Assembly (NCBI RefSeq): GCF_014805625.2
Contig: NW_023998416.1
Coordinates: 11,002,976-11,066,975, forward strand
Origin: Glossina fuscipes
Taxonomy: Eukaryota > Arthropoda > Insecta > Diptera > Glossinidae
Reading direction: 5' to 3'
DNA: 64,000 bases
Shown piece by piece: positions 1 through 12,696 of this stretch. Numbering within the stretch: position 1 is the stretch's first letter; every line of letters starts with the position of its first letter. The notes under the pieces were generated by a model. That model was not told where the DNA came from. It ran no database searches and saw nothing but the letters and a program-made list of their open reading frames with translations. The position numbers and the translations under genes are program-made.

Positions 1-1045
1 TTGCAAATCAGTTGTATTTTAGGTTCGTTAGTTTGATTATCAAATTGACCAAGAGCTTCAACTAGTCAGCGTTCGCCTCATAATTCAGAGTTTATTGTCT
101 GCAAAGCTAAAGATATTCGCCTTTAGATTATTTTATTTAGTGCTTAACAATAAAACCACATCACGTGAAAGCAAACGAAGCATATTGTAGCGACCTAAAA
201 AAAAGGTTTAAACATAAGTAAAGCAACAGCCTCTTCCTCTTCAGTTCACCCCATTAATTATAAAATAGGAAAAGTTTTTATTCCATATTAACAAAAAAAA
301 AAAATAAAAATAAAAATATTTTCGCATTACCATACAATAGTTATTTCTATTATATGTAGAGTGATGTTAAAGGTATTCAGACTCATTGGCCTCTTTCCGA
401 TTTTATAATTACAGGGTGAAGATATACTAAAATGCGCGCCTTTTCATCGTGTTCATGTTTCTTCGATGCTAATGCAAAACAGATACATATTTTCTTGATC
501 CTTTAATCATAGTGTCTTTCGAATATTCGAGCTATCAAAATAGCGGCAATTAAACTAAAAAGTTGAAGCTTTTAAAATAACCAAACAAACAAACAGTTTG
601 GAAGTGCATCTGAATCGCAAAGAAATCTGGAAGAAAAAGGCAAGCAATCTCACGAAAAGTTAGAAAATTCGAGTTTACATGAGTTAGTGAAGCGTTTGTG
701 TAAAGGGTTAGCTTCGTATTCTCTAACTCTCGTGTTTCCTGGAAAAAAAATCAAGGTCAAATTTCGATATCTTTATTCCATTCTTATGCTCAAAAATGAA
801 ATTGAAAAGTGGAAATTGAAACCTAAGAAAAATGAAAGCTCTATAGCGTTGTTACCAATAACTTATAACTTAAAGGCGTAAAAAATGATAAACGAGTGAA
901 TAATGCATGTATATATGTAAATAGCAAGCCCGTATGGATTTTTTATGTTTACTGCAAACTCAGATGAATCTTTTGTTAATGTTAGCCCATTTTTGTTATG
1001 ATGTTAGTTAAGCTAAATAATTGCTTACTCGGTTCCGACTACTTT
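1..1045. other. AT-rich spacer, no gene seen
   Basis: The only open frames are short, lack recognisable domains and are interrupted by poly(A) and AT-rich runs. I see no splice-bounded exon, RNA gene or complete mobile element here. Confidence 0.5.
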
Positions 1046-1051
1046 GGCTAT

Positions 1052-2035
1052 CTAAGTGGTATGGGCACCCCAAGAGTGGAAGCTTAGAAAGTTTCCATTT
1101 CCTTGAGTCAGATTGTCACTATCAGAACGGTAATGTGAGTGTATGACGTTCAGCACAGTGCCCACTATCAATATCAATTTTGATTGTAAGTTAGACGGCG
1201 AGCCTTTTGAGTGGATATCGTCATTTAATGACCTTGGAGGAATTTTTGATAGGAAACTGACACCTGATCCCGCTGTGAAATCGGTTGTATGCAAAGCGAG
1301 ATCAGCGTTTGGATTCATTGAAAAGTGATCAAGGCAATTTGATGATGATACGAACGGTCTCTACGCGGCTTTGGAAAGGGCATTAGTTGAATATGCGTTC
1401 TGTTATTTGGTCTGCCAACTGCAATATAATAGAATATTACCTCCCTGCCTTTACCTACTCTCGAAGGCATCAGAATTGTTTTTGGAATAGGCTTTTTACT
1501 GAAACTTACCCTGGGTCATATATCGTTACGAGTCTTGCTTAGTAGACTTGATTTTAATATTCCTACAAAAGTTCCAAGGATTTCCCTTCGATTGGCGCAT
1601 CTTCTTTTCCGCCTTTTCACGCACTTTGTAAACAATTTAACGATTTTTATTATTTATTTTCAATGGGCGATTCATGTGAAGGCGGCTTTGCTTAATCTAC
1701 GTTATTGAAACGACTATTTAGCTCAACGCCATTTGTCTTTGGGCGAATCTTTAACTTCCGTGATTTCATCATTCTTTGCACTATAAATGCATTTTTATAA
1801 ACTTGTCTCCGTTCTCCTTCTTCATATACTTGGAAAGAATGAGTTATTAATTTCGATCACTTACTTGATTTCACATGTAATCCTGGCTACTTAAGTGGTG
1901 GGTCTACCCTTTCTTGTTAGTCTTTATTTCATATAAATATTTCAACATATTAATCATTTTTGTTCACATTATCTGATTAATTAATCTTATATTTGTATAG
2001 TGTATTCAAACAAATAAATAAATATAATTTATTTA
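1052..2035 (+). mobile_element. 3' fragment of a jockey-type non-LTR retrotransposon (LINE)
   Basis: The frame at about 1143-1325 reads as the C-terminal part of a non-LTR reverse transcriptase. It has a CxxMTFS-like block, then SFNDLGGIFDRKL, then KARSAFGFIEK. After a stop codon the same frame continues with FDDDTNGLYAALERALVEYAF, matching the usual DLG...LGF...LY..LVRP.LEYA order of jockey-clade elements. Further decayed coding sequence runs to about 1700. The copy appears to end in repeated AAATAAAT near 2010-2030, as expected for a LINE tail. The 5' part (ORF1, endonuclease and most of the reverse transcriptase) is missing, and stops and frameshifts are present, so this is a dead 5'-truncated copy. 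The clade call rests on motif recognition; the ends are approximate. Confidence 0.75.
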
Positions 2036-2540
2036 TTATTTTTTAATGCTTTTCGCTTTTTTTTTCGGTCAATAATTGAAATTGACCGCAAGGTTGCAAT
2101 AAAAACAAAGTTATATAGAAAAAGTACACATTTCATATTTATATAAGATAATAGAGTGCAATATCACTGGACCTGCCCCATAAATTTATTGTCTTATATA
2201 AAAAATAATTAATAGCGTAAACGAATTTTTGACATTCATGGTAAACTTGCCTTAAGATATAAGTGAAACTGGTACTTTTATGACACTTCAAAGAGGCAGA
2301 ACAGGTTGCTGTACTTTTATTTTATAGTTCAGTTTTTATAGTTTAATCGTGAGCCAAGTTTTTATTTATATCGTATAATAATATTTTTTAATGTTTTTCG
2401 TGAAAACCATGTATAGTAAAAAACTGTTTGAGCCGTAGAATTATTTTTATTTAATTATTTCAAGGTCAATTGCCTTTTTTCACATACGCCTCGTAGAACT
2501 TCAAGGTCAAAGCAAATGCTCAAAAAGAAGACTGCACTTG

Positions 2541-2893
2541 TTATACCCATCATCGAAAGATGACGGTATATTCATTTTGTCAAAAAGCTTGCAACATCCA
2601 GAAAAGAGGTCCAATAAAGTATATATTTTTTTTTATCAGTAACAAACTTTGACCTTGATTTAAGCACATCAGTCTGTTCGTCTGTCAGTCTAGGTGATGT
2701 CTGTTGTAAACAATCTCCATGCTTCATACATAAAAGGAATATTGAAAATTCTTATCCGCAGATTTGTATTGAAAATAGGACAAATTGGGGAAAGAACACG
2801 CTCCCGGTACAACGTAAACAGACAGTCACTTGGCTTTCAAGAGGGGAAAAGGAAAAATGGGCACTTTTTCCCTATTCACAAACTGTACCAATA
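2541..2893 (+). repeat. Dispersed repeat, family B copy
   Basis: It starts TTATACCCATCATCGAAAGA. It then has a GCTTGCAACATCCAGAA block, AAAGTATATAT, a TTTAAGCA..GTCTGTTCGTCTGTC block, and further on an ACACGCTC block. The same ordered blocks recur near 49.2 and 61.1 kb, and in reverse near 40.5 and 51.9 kb. No coding capacity is evident. The element class is unknown. Confidence 0.6.
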
Positions 2894-4194
2894 AAAATTT
2901 TCTAATTTTTTTTTTTTTAATACAAATACAGGGGGATTGGTATGAAAGATTCGGCCACAGTCGGATATAGTTATTTTATTTTTCTTCTTTCTTTTTTTTT
3001 TCTACTAACTTATAATTCGATTAACAACCCTTCACTAATTGCAAAAGATTCAATCGAAGCATCTGCCAAAAAAAATTTTTATAGTTTTATATTTTGTGTA
3101 TAAAAAACCTTCACGATATTTTTGTGTAATAAAATTTAACGAAAATCTACCTACCATATTTATTCACAATTAAAATCATTGGTAAGAAACAACAACATAA
3201 CAATGGAAATATATTACCCTTCCAAGGTGAATAACTTCAGAGACCCACGCAAAAATGTACTGAAAAATAAGTAGGCAGTGTTAGAAAAGCTTTTGTCAGC
3301 GGCGCCTCGTGTTATCTTGGAAACCCTCAATCAAAATTCGGGACCCTCTCGTATATCCAACCGGGTTGTAATTTTGGTCACGTGTTTGCTTTCGATGATC
3401 ACGTTGTTTACATAGCGCAGTTTCTTCATATTCAAAATTGCAAATAGTCTTAATGTTAAGAATCTGCTTTATATGGGTTTCATATAAAAGGGTTTACAAG
3501 AATAGAACGCGAATAATAGCAATAGACTAAAAAGTGAAACATACTTTAATAATTAAAATTTTTTTTTTTTATTTAACTCTTATCGTAATGAATATTAATG
3601 CTTCCTATAATCGTTTATGTGTCTGTATACAAAAAATTAATTTTCTACACAAGTACTCGAAGCTGCACAGTCATATAAAGGTGATTCCGAGAGAAGATTC
3701 ATTATTCACCAAGCTCAGGGTCCTTTTTAAACACCATGCCGTTCATGTTTATCTTCAAATCTCCGCCGGAATCGACTATGGTCTGCGCATTGTTTAACAA
3801 ATCATCAGGGAAGGTCACACATCTGCATCGCGTAAATTTTTGTAAATTTATTATAAAACCAAAGAAACCCATTGACCCACACTTGGCGCCTTACTAATTG
3901 GTCTCGTAAATAATGAAAATTGCTTCTGTGATCACATTTGATGTGGTGTAGAATTAACGTATTTTTGTGGTGTAGGTGGATAATAGATTTTCATATGTCT
4001 TGTTTTTGTTAGGAGTAATAAGCGGAAAGCACGAAAAAAGTGAAAAGAACCACTTATAAGTTTATATAAGCCCGGCCGATTTCTTTCATTTGTGTACGTG
4101 GATAGCATGATCCTCCATAAAGTAAATATAGAAAGTATCAGCTTTCTATCTTTTATAATTCACGGATAATGAGCTAAAATCCATAAATTTTTGC
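2894..4194. other. Spacer, nothing recognised
   Basis: AT-rich sequence with poly(T) runs. An 87-codon open frame near 3534-3797 has no recognisable domain and a low-complexity phenylalanine-rich start, so I do not call it a gene. Confidence 0.4.
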
Positions 4195-4232
4195 TTAGAG
4201 GTATCTTTCATCCTTCGACGATGGGTATAAGA
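4195..4232 (-). repeat. Terminal fragment of repeat family B
   Basis: Reverse-complemented, this reads TTATACCCATCGTCGAAGGA, followed by a short stretch like the first bases of the copy at 61,124. Only the terminal block is convincing; the rest is too diverged to follow. Confidence 0.4.
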
Positions 4233-4359
4233 ATAATACGGTGATATTTGCTGCCATTATGTTTTATTTCAAATAAAAAGCAAATAAAGACACCTTAGAA
4301 GACCACGGCCTACAAGCAAATACTCTACATCACTTTACTTAACGGAGGTATTTTCGAAA

Positions 4360-4612
4360 GTCATTATATGGGAAGTGGTAGAAAAAGTGGATCGATCCAA
4401 ACCATTTTCAATAAAGTTAATCCTTGGGTCAAAAGTATCTGAAAAATTGCGGTTCCGAGATTGCATACAAGAATTCTAGATGGACAGACGGACAGTTGGT
4501 TAGACAAGCTTACACCGATTGAGAAGTGAGTTGATCTGAAGCCCTTTTGTATGTTACATACATCCGCACAAACTTAATATACACTTGTATTACAAATGGT
4601 GCGGGAGGATAT
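4360..4612 (+). repeat. Dispersed repeat, family A copy
   Basis: Ordered blocks are shared with copies at 5.6-6.3, 15.7-16.0, 23.6-23.9 and 31.3-32.2 kb. They are a CCAAACCATTTTCA block, a TTGGGTCAAAA block, a GGACAGACGGACAG block and a terminal block CATACATCCGCACAAACTTA followed by ACAAATGGTGCGGG and a GGATATAA end. It is non-coding and its class is unknown. Confidence 0.6.
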
Positions 4613-5592
4613 AACAAAGACTCTTTTGTGATCCACTCATAGTTCATTATAGTAAACAAAAACTTGTTATTGGGTTTAATTATCTAGTGCTTGTAAAGAT
4701 GACCTCATATGAAAGGCTCCAGGAGACTGTTCAATTCAATCTACCGTTAATCAAATTTTTGCAATATTTATTTTTAATATGATAAAATTTTTACATTAGA
4801 AAGTCGCTATAAACATACATAGTTACCCTTCGTAGTTCATACTGAATACATGGCGCAATTTCTAACGACTGACTTTGAACGTTGAATACAAACAATTTCC
4901 TAGTAGTTAAGATATTGTAAATTTATTACAACCATAGACCCACTAACCGAAATTTATATATCAATTGAAAAGAAGTAAACATGAATTGAATTAATAAATA
5001 AATAAAAAAAGAGTATTCATTTCCTAGTTAGTTATGTAATATAATCAAATCAACAAGAAAAAGTTTATAATTTCAACGAAATATAAACCTTTTCATTTAT
5101 GAATTAAAAATGATCTGCACGCATAAGGAATATTTACACCGACTATAATATACAACAACAAAACTTGCATACGCAATAGCGTTGTTAAAATAAAGAAAAG
5201 CATAAATCAATAAGCAAAACACGCACTTACCAATGTTTTGATTGCCAAATCACATATTGTGCGGGAGTGTTTCCTTACATTGGTGTTTATTTTATATTAT
5301 ATACGTGCGTCGTTATTACAAACACTTACAATAATAATTTATGTACATATCAATGTACAACTACTACGAAGTACGTAAAGTAAAAAAGTTTAGCACGTGC
5401 AAACAATAAGAAGTCGTTACATAACCAAAAACATAAACATATAAATAAACAAATAAAATCATTATAGTTTAAGAAAGCCAACGAAAAAGCACTCTACACA
5501 TCTTTGTCTATTATAAAATTTTTATTGTTTGTGATCAAATGCCATATATTACATCACAAAATATATAATATATCCTGTTCCGATATGAAGAC
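4613..5592. other. AT-rich spacer, nothing recognised
   Basis: No open frame with protein-like composition, RNA gene or repeat structure stands out beyond general AT richness. Confidence 0.4.
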
Positions 5593-6265
5593 ATATAATG
5601 GAAGCCATAACAGAAAATGCCCCAAAATATGAACTGACGTGGTCTACGTGGTCACCAAATCAATTTCCTTCACAAAGATCTTTCTATTCTCTATATATTT
5701 TTTTGATCTATTTTGTAAAGCATTAGAAGAGTTACACTTTGTTATAAAGGTCTACTTTTCATGGGAATGCCTATTTAAAAAATAGACTAACCTAATCCAA
5801 ACTTTTATGATAAGTTGTTTAATGATCCAATTATTATCGTAAAACCATCAGATCCTTCCGCTATATATTAGCTTACTTTTCATAATAAGGACCCTATTAG
5901 AGAGAGTTCAAACCAGAATTTTCATCCGATGCAGTATTTTCAAATCAAGTAAATTTGTCGAAATAAAATTTGAAATTTTTTCTACGCAACTGTTTAACCC
6001 AAAAAAGGCGTGATATGTCATTGTACCAAATTTGCTCAGAATATCTTAAAAATTTGCATTTGTAGGTTAAGTACAAAATTGTCTGGGCAGACATCAGACA
6101 AACGGATGAACGCACAGACAAATAGGCTTAAATTGACTTAAAAAAAATGTGCCTAAATTGTTCGATATATTCAAAGAAAACATCTTTCTTAAGCTCTTCT
6201 AAGTGTTACATACATCTGCACGAATTTAATAGAGCTTGCACCGCAAGTTGTGTAGTGTACGCAGA
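5593..6265 (+). repeat. Dispersed repeat, long family A copy
   Basis: This copy carries the 5' blocks of family A: an ACGTGGTCTACGTGGTC-like block, a repeated TATTATCGTAAAACCAT block, and a TAAGGACCCTATTAGAGAGAG block. Then come the shared CTCAGAATATCTTAAAAATTTG block, a CAGACATCAGACAAACGGA block and the terminal CATACATCTGCACGAA block. Its layout parallels the 31.3-32.2 kb copy. Confidence 0.55.
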
Positions 6266-6358
6266 CAAATTAATTCCCAAATACATGAACGGCCCCATAG
6301 CTAAGTGCAGGCTTAGTTAACCTTTAAAATAAATTTGTAAAGAGTTTGTTTTGTTTGC

Positions 6359-6384
6359 GTGTGTGTGTGTGTGTGTGTGTGTGT
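6359..6384. repeat. (GT)13 microsatellite
   Basis: Uninterrupted alternation of G and T over 26 bp, followed by CTACG. Confidence 0.95.
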
Positions 6385-8853
6385 CTACGTTTTCGCTAAA
6401 ATGTAATATAAAGTTTGTTAACATTTTATGAGCACACAAGTTTTAAGTGTTAACAACAATGCAAGTAAGTAGCAACTAACTAACACTTGTACATATAATT
6501 CATTAAATTAACACATTCCGTTTTCTCGTGTAAGAAATGAAGAGAAAGAAGTAAATAATTGTTATATTTTTTCTAATTTTAATTCGTTGGAGTTTTAAAT
6601 AACTCTTTTATATGCAGAAAACTCCTTACTTTTCATAGCCTTTTTGTTTTTTTTTTTTTTTTTTTTGATTTTTTTTTTCTTATAACCACTGTTGAGCAGA
6701 GTTGGGCATAGTAAGTTTCCACTTTATATACTTTGCGCAAAATATGTGCATATGTCGTAAATCACTTTGTGGCTTGGGAATTATTAAAATAAATGTGTCA
6801 ATAAATATGAAAGAAACTTTTAGTCACCGCAAGATGAATTTAAGGATCCTCTCTTTTAAGTAAATATATTGTAACTTAAACTCTCTAGAAGAAGGTTAGA
6901 CACGCAGAATACGGTTACGGAATAAGTCATCATTTTATTATACACACAATTGAAACAAAGACAAACGACATCACTATATATTTTGGTTTGTTTTTGCTCA
7001 CCTCTTGAGTATGAAATTAGGGGCGATTTTCTAAAGTTTATTTACGAAAGACCAATAAATGTCTTATGTTATATATGTTTGCCTACATTCTTGATTTGGG
7101 AAAAAACAAAACGGCGTCGCAGAAATCTTCGCATGGAAATCTTTGACTAAAACGCGTCAATCAAACAATTGTCAACCATGCATTTTTCAATAAAGAATGC
7201 TATTATAAATCTATGCTAGAAATTGGAAGTCAATCTTCATCAAAAATTGAAAGCGCCAGAGGTAGAGTGAAGTGGACGAAATTTCAATAAAGTATTCGAT
7301 TCTTTTCATTTGCGTTATCAACACTGGTTAAGTAGTTTGTGTTGCGATGTCAAGGACGAAATTCGATTAATTCGAATTTAAAGTCGAAATGTTAATGCAT
7401 TGCATTGTCACGAGCTGAAGCCATTGCACTCATTTGCAAAATTGACTTTCTAGGCGATGAAAGGTTTGTAGAACGGCGAGCATCAGCAAACGCGAGTTAT
7501 CAAAAGCCTGACGAATCTTGATTGTTAAGAAGATCGCTAGGAACGACCGATGACATTTGCTAACGTCACTAGCATTAACTTTGTGTAGGATCCCAAATGC
7601 GAATCAAAATATATAAACGGATATATCGAACGATGGTTGAACGGGCGAAAGTACAGAGAGAAGGTAGAAAGTCGACCTTAACTCATTCTCTTCAAAAAGC
7701 TAACACTAAATAGCGGTGGACAGGGGGAAGTATCGCTTCTCATATCACGCAAGATATATCATACAGACATTTCCCAGCCTACGACTAATTTAACAGGTAA
7801 TAACAATGCATTTGAACTTCGTGTTGTTTTATCACACCATGATGCTAATGAACGTCTTCCACAAGTAGTGTCAATCACAGAATTGTTATGCAACACTTTA
7901 ACTCGCACCGTTACGGGCATCGTGAGAGTTATATTTATTCGACATTACTCTTCTCGCTAGGCATCATGTTCTAGTAGATTATGCGTTTGAGTTTCGAAAT
8001 ATCATGAATGATTCCAGCATTGTTTTGCTTATCTCACATTGTTATTTGCTGCCGCCATGGGATAGCACATAAACAAAATCATTTGCCTATAAACAACAAA
8101 AGGCCTTCAATTAATGTCTTCATCTTCATCCCGTTTATTCAACTCATTCGCATATAGTCGGGTAAATGGGATTAACGGGTAAAATACCTTCTTATGCTTA
8201 GATAATACGTCGCTCGGCTCGTCAAAATGTCAAATAAATTAAATTTCTTCTTAGCGAAAAGTAATCAACATTTCTTATACAACATTTATTATGTTAAAAG
8301 AGAGAAAATGTGCGTATGTGAGAAAAATTACTAAAAGACATTTCGCAAGTAGCAACAAAATCGAGCTTAACTGATTTTAATGAAGTTATTGTTTAAAAAA
8401 ATTATTTTGAACATATTATGATGTGGGTAATAATCGTTAACGAAAGCGTAAAAAGAAGGAAGTTATCATATAAAATGCAGCGATGCACACAAACACAAAG
8501 TATGTCTACTCAGCAAGGGATGAGATATGAATCGCGAAAGTTAGAGTAACGAACTTGTGCCCATCTTCTCTTACTCATGTACTCATCTAATTGACTTAGT
8601 GCTTAAATGTACTTTGAATGTATTTGTGCAATGCATGATATCCTTGAAATTATTTCAATTCCCTTTAACTAGCAGTAGGGCAATCTAATAATGCAACATG
8701 TTCCCAAGTGCGCTATATAATGAAATGAAAAAGTCGTCATTATTCACTGAGCTTCTTTCATATTTGATTCACGCACAAAAATGAAAATATTTATCAGTAT
8801 TACGGCATGATTACAAAAATGCGGAACTGATTTCATAATATTTGCATTGAATA

Positions 8854-8928
8854 TTTATATATATATCTATATATATGTATATATATATATATATATATAT
8901 GTATATACATATACATGTATATGTATAT
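8854..8928. repeat. AT/ATGT microsatellite cluster
   Basis: Alternating TA runs interrupted by C and G, merging into ATAC/ATGT units. Confidence 0.9.
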
Positions 8929-9160
8929 TGTTGTTGCATTGTGTTGTTTTTGTCTTTCAAATTTTGTAAAAAATTAAAAAAAAAAAAAGACAAAATTTTG
9001 TGGGCCGAAAAAAAAATCGTTAAAAAAAACGCTCTCAACTAATCCATGAAACTAACGGTAAAGCCATTGAAGAAAAAAAAAAAGCAGGCAAACAAGAAAA
9101 GTAGCAGGCAGTCAAACAAGCAGACAACCGAACGAGCAAAAACAAATAATATTGCAATGT

Positions 9161-9214
9161 ACATACATACATACATACATACATACATACATACATACAT
9201 ACATACCTACATAC
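9161..9214. repeat. (ACAT)n tetranucleotide microsatellite
   Basis: About thirteen ACAT units with one ACCT variant near the right end. Confidence 0.95.
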
Positions 9215-12200
9215 ATGTATAAACCAAAAAAAGAGTAACAATCATTTCCTTATTTCGCTATGAGTTAACATTACTGACCACATAAAAACATATATATGCG
9301 AATAAATATTACTGTTTATTACTGCATACGTAAATGCACATAAAGTCAAGACAATAGTGAAAAATGAATTAAACAACAATAAAAAAGAAACAAATTGTTA
9401 ATAAATGCACTCGCGGTGCCATACAACCGTCGAATACCAATCAGCTGATAAATTGCAGCCTATTGGAAATGCGCACACAAGCGTACACATGCTTGCACTT
9501 ACTTGGCTTTACGTTGCCTGCACGCCTGCCTGATTGCCTGCCTGCCCGCATCTACATATTATATTAAATTTTTAGTGGCATTCATGTTATGCTAACCCAC
9601 ATTTCAAAGTCAGGCTAAACCACTGCTCAAACAACAACAATCAACTTCTCTTTTTTTTTTAAATCAGTTTCGCGCCAATTGGCGCTTATAAACAACAATA
9701 ATTGCTACCGGACTTATCATAAAAGTCATGGTGCTTTTAACCACCAATTTTCTAGCATCTAATAAAGAAACCAAATTACGTTTGATACAAATTATAAACG
9801 GATGCGAACAAGTGAGAAAAAAATAATAAGGGATTTAAAGGGTATCCTACATCCTCTCCAAATGTGCATCGATAAGACAACATAGTGCGCGGATTGAAGT
9901 AGAATTGTCATCACTATCGACGAAATCAGCAGCAGTAGCTTAAGCTACTTTTGTTTTTGTAATTTAATGACAAAATGTGAATTTCATGTTAGGCGTCACG
10001 CTGAGACAACACCAGCTTGCCAACTAATGGTCGTAAGGGCATGAAATATTACGATGTTTAGTTTGAAGCTTGATGCCATCTAAAATACATATAGTTATCC
10101 TACAACTGTATATCATCCCAGGCACTTATTGAGTGATGGGATATGTTTTAGGCGATCAAGACTTCCTATCCTTAAATATGCAAAATCCTTAGATTTGCTA
10201 TTATAATTTTGAAATTCACGTTGTTGTTGTGTTTTTGACAATTGCTGGCACCTTGTTGCCTTTAACTTGCTTGTAAGCTTCATTTTGTAGGTTTCGACCT
10301 CGATATTCCATTCAAATGCGATTTAAGCAAATTATAAATAGTGCTACTAATGGATATTTTGAACATTAAGAACCCAGCGTTGAAGCTTATCTTTGAATCC
10401 TTAAAATCAAACCATTGAAGCCTAACTTATAAGTCGCAGCGTAAGCGTTTTCTTTAAACTTACAATTACTAGAAATCGATCGTTTTAATTGACCACGTTT
10501 TCTGTCTTCCAAAAATTCGGTTAACCAAATCACTTCTCTCATGTGCTTCATATATATCCTCTTTGTTGGGAGGAAACTCAACAATGTCAAAGTAAAGCAA
10601 GAAATAGTCGTATTGTCATCTATCGTATCGTGCTCATCTTATTTCAATTCAACAATTTATTTCTTTAGGATAAATAAATTATAATAATGATAATAATGAT
10701 AACAATTATATTGTTATCTGCTAAATGTAGAATTTTTGCATGAAAATACATCAATTTTTTTCTTCTTCTTCACAAGAGTTTCGTCAGCAGAATATAATAG
10801 ATTAAGCACATTGTAAATACGTATATATGGCATGCGAGAAATATGTAAGCTTAAGAAGTGTATCTATTATTCAAAAAAAAAAAAAAAGGAAAGAGAAAAA
10901 AAAATGGAAATTGTTATAAATTCTGGGAAATAAATAAACATTCTTGTACATAGCTATATATATATTTATTACAATACATAAGATGAACAGAAATGGAGAT
11001 AAGTAAGAACAATTTAAGAAAGTTAAAATCTTAAAGACTTGAATGCTCTTCAATCGCGGAAAGTATGTTGTGCTGGCGAGGGGGGGGGTAAGGATGTGTG
11101 TGCGGGATAGTTTTTATTACTCAAGACTCAAAGTTGGAATTGAAGAACATGAAGCGATGATCATTTTAGAGAAGAGTTGAAAATCTTTAATTTCATCAAT
11201 TCGTCCACGAAAGTACAGTTATCCGACATTTTTTCGGCCCTCAATAAAAGCCACAGTTCACCAGAAAATCGTATTACTTTCTATCTACGTCTTTCTTGTC
11301 AGAAAAACTCTTGTCTTCCTATTATTATTAATCAAACGTAAAACATAAGGAGACGAAGAAAAATAGTTTTGTCTCTTGGGGAGAAGTATAATAACATAGA
11401 GATTAAAACTTTCTGCTTTCAAACAATTACTTGACCTGACAGCAATACAAGCAATTTGTTTATTGATCGTCTATACAGCTAGCTAGTTAGCCCGCTGACA
11501 TTGTCTCAACAAGAAATGACAAAATGTAGGATAAGATAGGGGTAAATTGGTCTCAAATCGTGAGCTGATCAGTAATCAACGTTTGTATGGGTATGAGGAA
11601 TGCTTGCAGGCATGCTGCTTAATATTACAAACCATAAAGGTGTCCACCTCTTTTAAGTATGCCTTTGAACACATTTTCTACCCAATGTAATAAGGGGTAC
11701 AGTGTGTGCTCAGTCGGTGAAGATATAGCACTTACCGATTGGGCACTAGGTTATGGCCGTCAAAGAAAGATTTTCTTTCATATTTGTGGAAGAGATGATA
11801 CGAAAAGTTGATTATTCTTTCCACGTTGTGCATTATGTCGTCGTAATGGCTACCTTGGAATTAATTTAATAGGTTGCAGTTGATGGACCCAGAAATAAAT
11901 AAAATTAAAATTGTATTCTATTAATTTTCGTCCTTTGGTTCGTTGAAAACTTTTTTACAGGATATCACTTTTATATCCATCTCTCTTTCATTTTGTCTTT
12001 TTTTTTTTTTTTTTTGTTTTCATAAAAGTAAGTTTCAGAGACTTTACAAAGTAATTATATAGTGTCAGCATGAAATCCTGAATTAAGTAAACCGTGTGGG
12101 TCCGTCTCTGTGTAGAATGATAGACGCTGATCTCAACAATGAGATGTTGTGCATATCTTGTTAAAAATGATGCATTTAGAAGATTTTTTTCCCAACACTA

Positions 12201-12647
12201 TATAGATTTCGTCATCAAACAATTGCCAGATATATGCCCCATATATGGTGTAAGACAATTTCGATTAGACGTCTTTTTTAGTTAGCTTGACCTAATTTGT
12301 GTGATATGAGGAATGAGGAAAGTAAGTTTTTGTGAAGTAAATTAATTTTTTTTTTATTTTAATTCAAACTTAATAACAAACAACAAATACTTAAGAAACA
12401 CATTCAGTAAAATCGCTCCAAATTTCATTCGTATGTATGTACGACTTTTTTTTGGTACTTTGTTATGACGGTAATAAAAATTCCATTATGTGTGAATGTG
12501 TGTATGTGTGTGTGTTGATGGTGTTCAATTGGGTTTAAGTATATCGTTTGTTTTTTTTTTGTCTTTTTTTTTGTTTTCTTCTGTTCAGCCCGTTTCTTGT
12601 TTATATGTTAGTAGTTTACCTTGTGTACATGTTCGCACGGATGTACG

Positions 12648-12686
<39 letters not shown>

Positions 12687-12696
12687 TTATATATAG
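12648..12696. repeat. (AT)n microsatellite
   Basis: A TA run of about 25 bp followed by ATGTATATATACATTTATAT. Confidence 0.9.
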
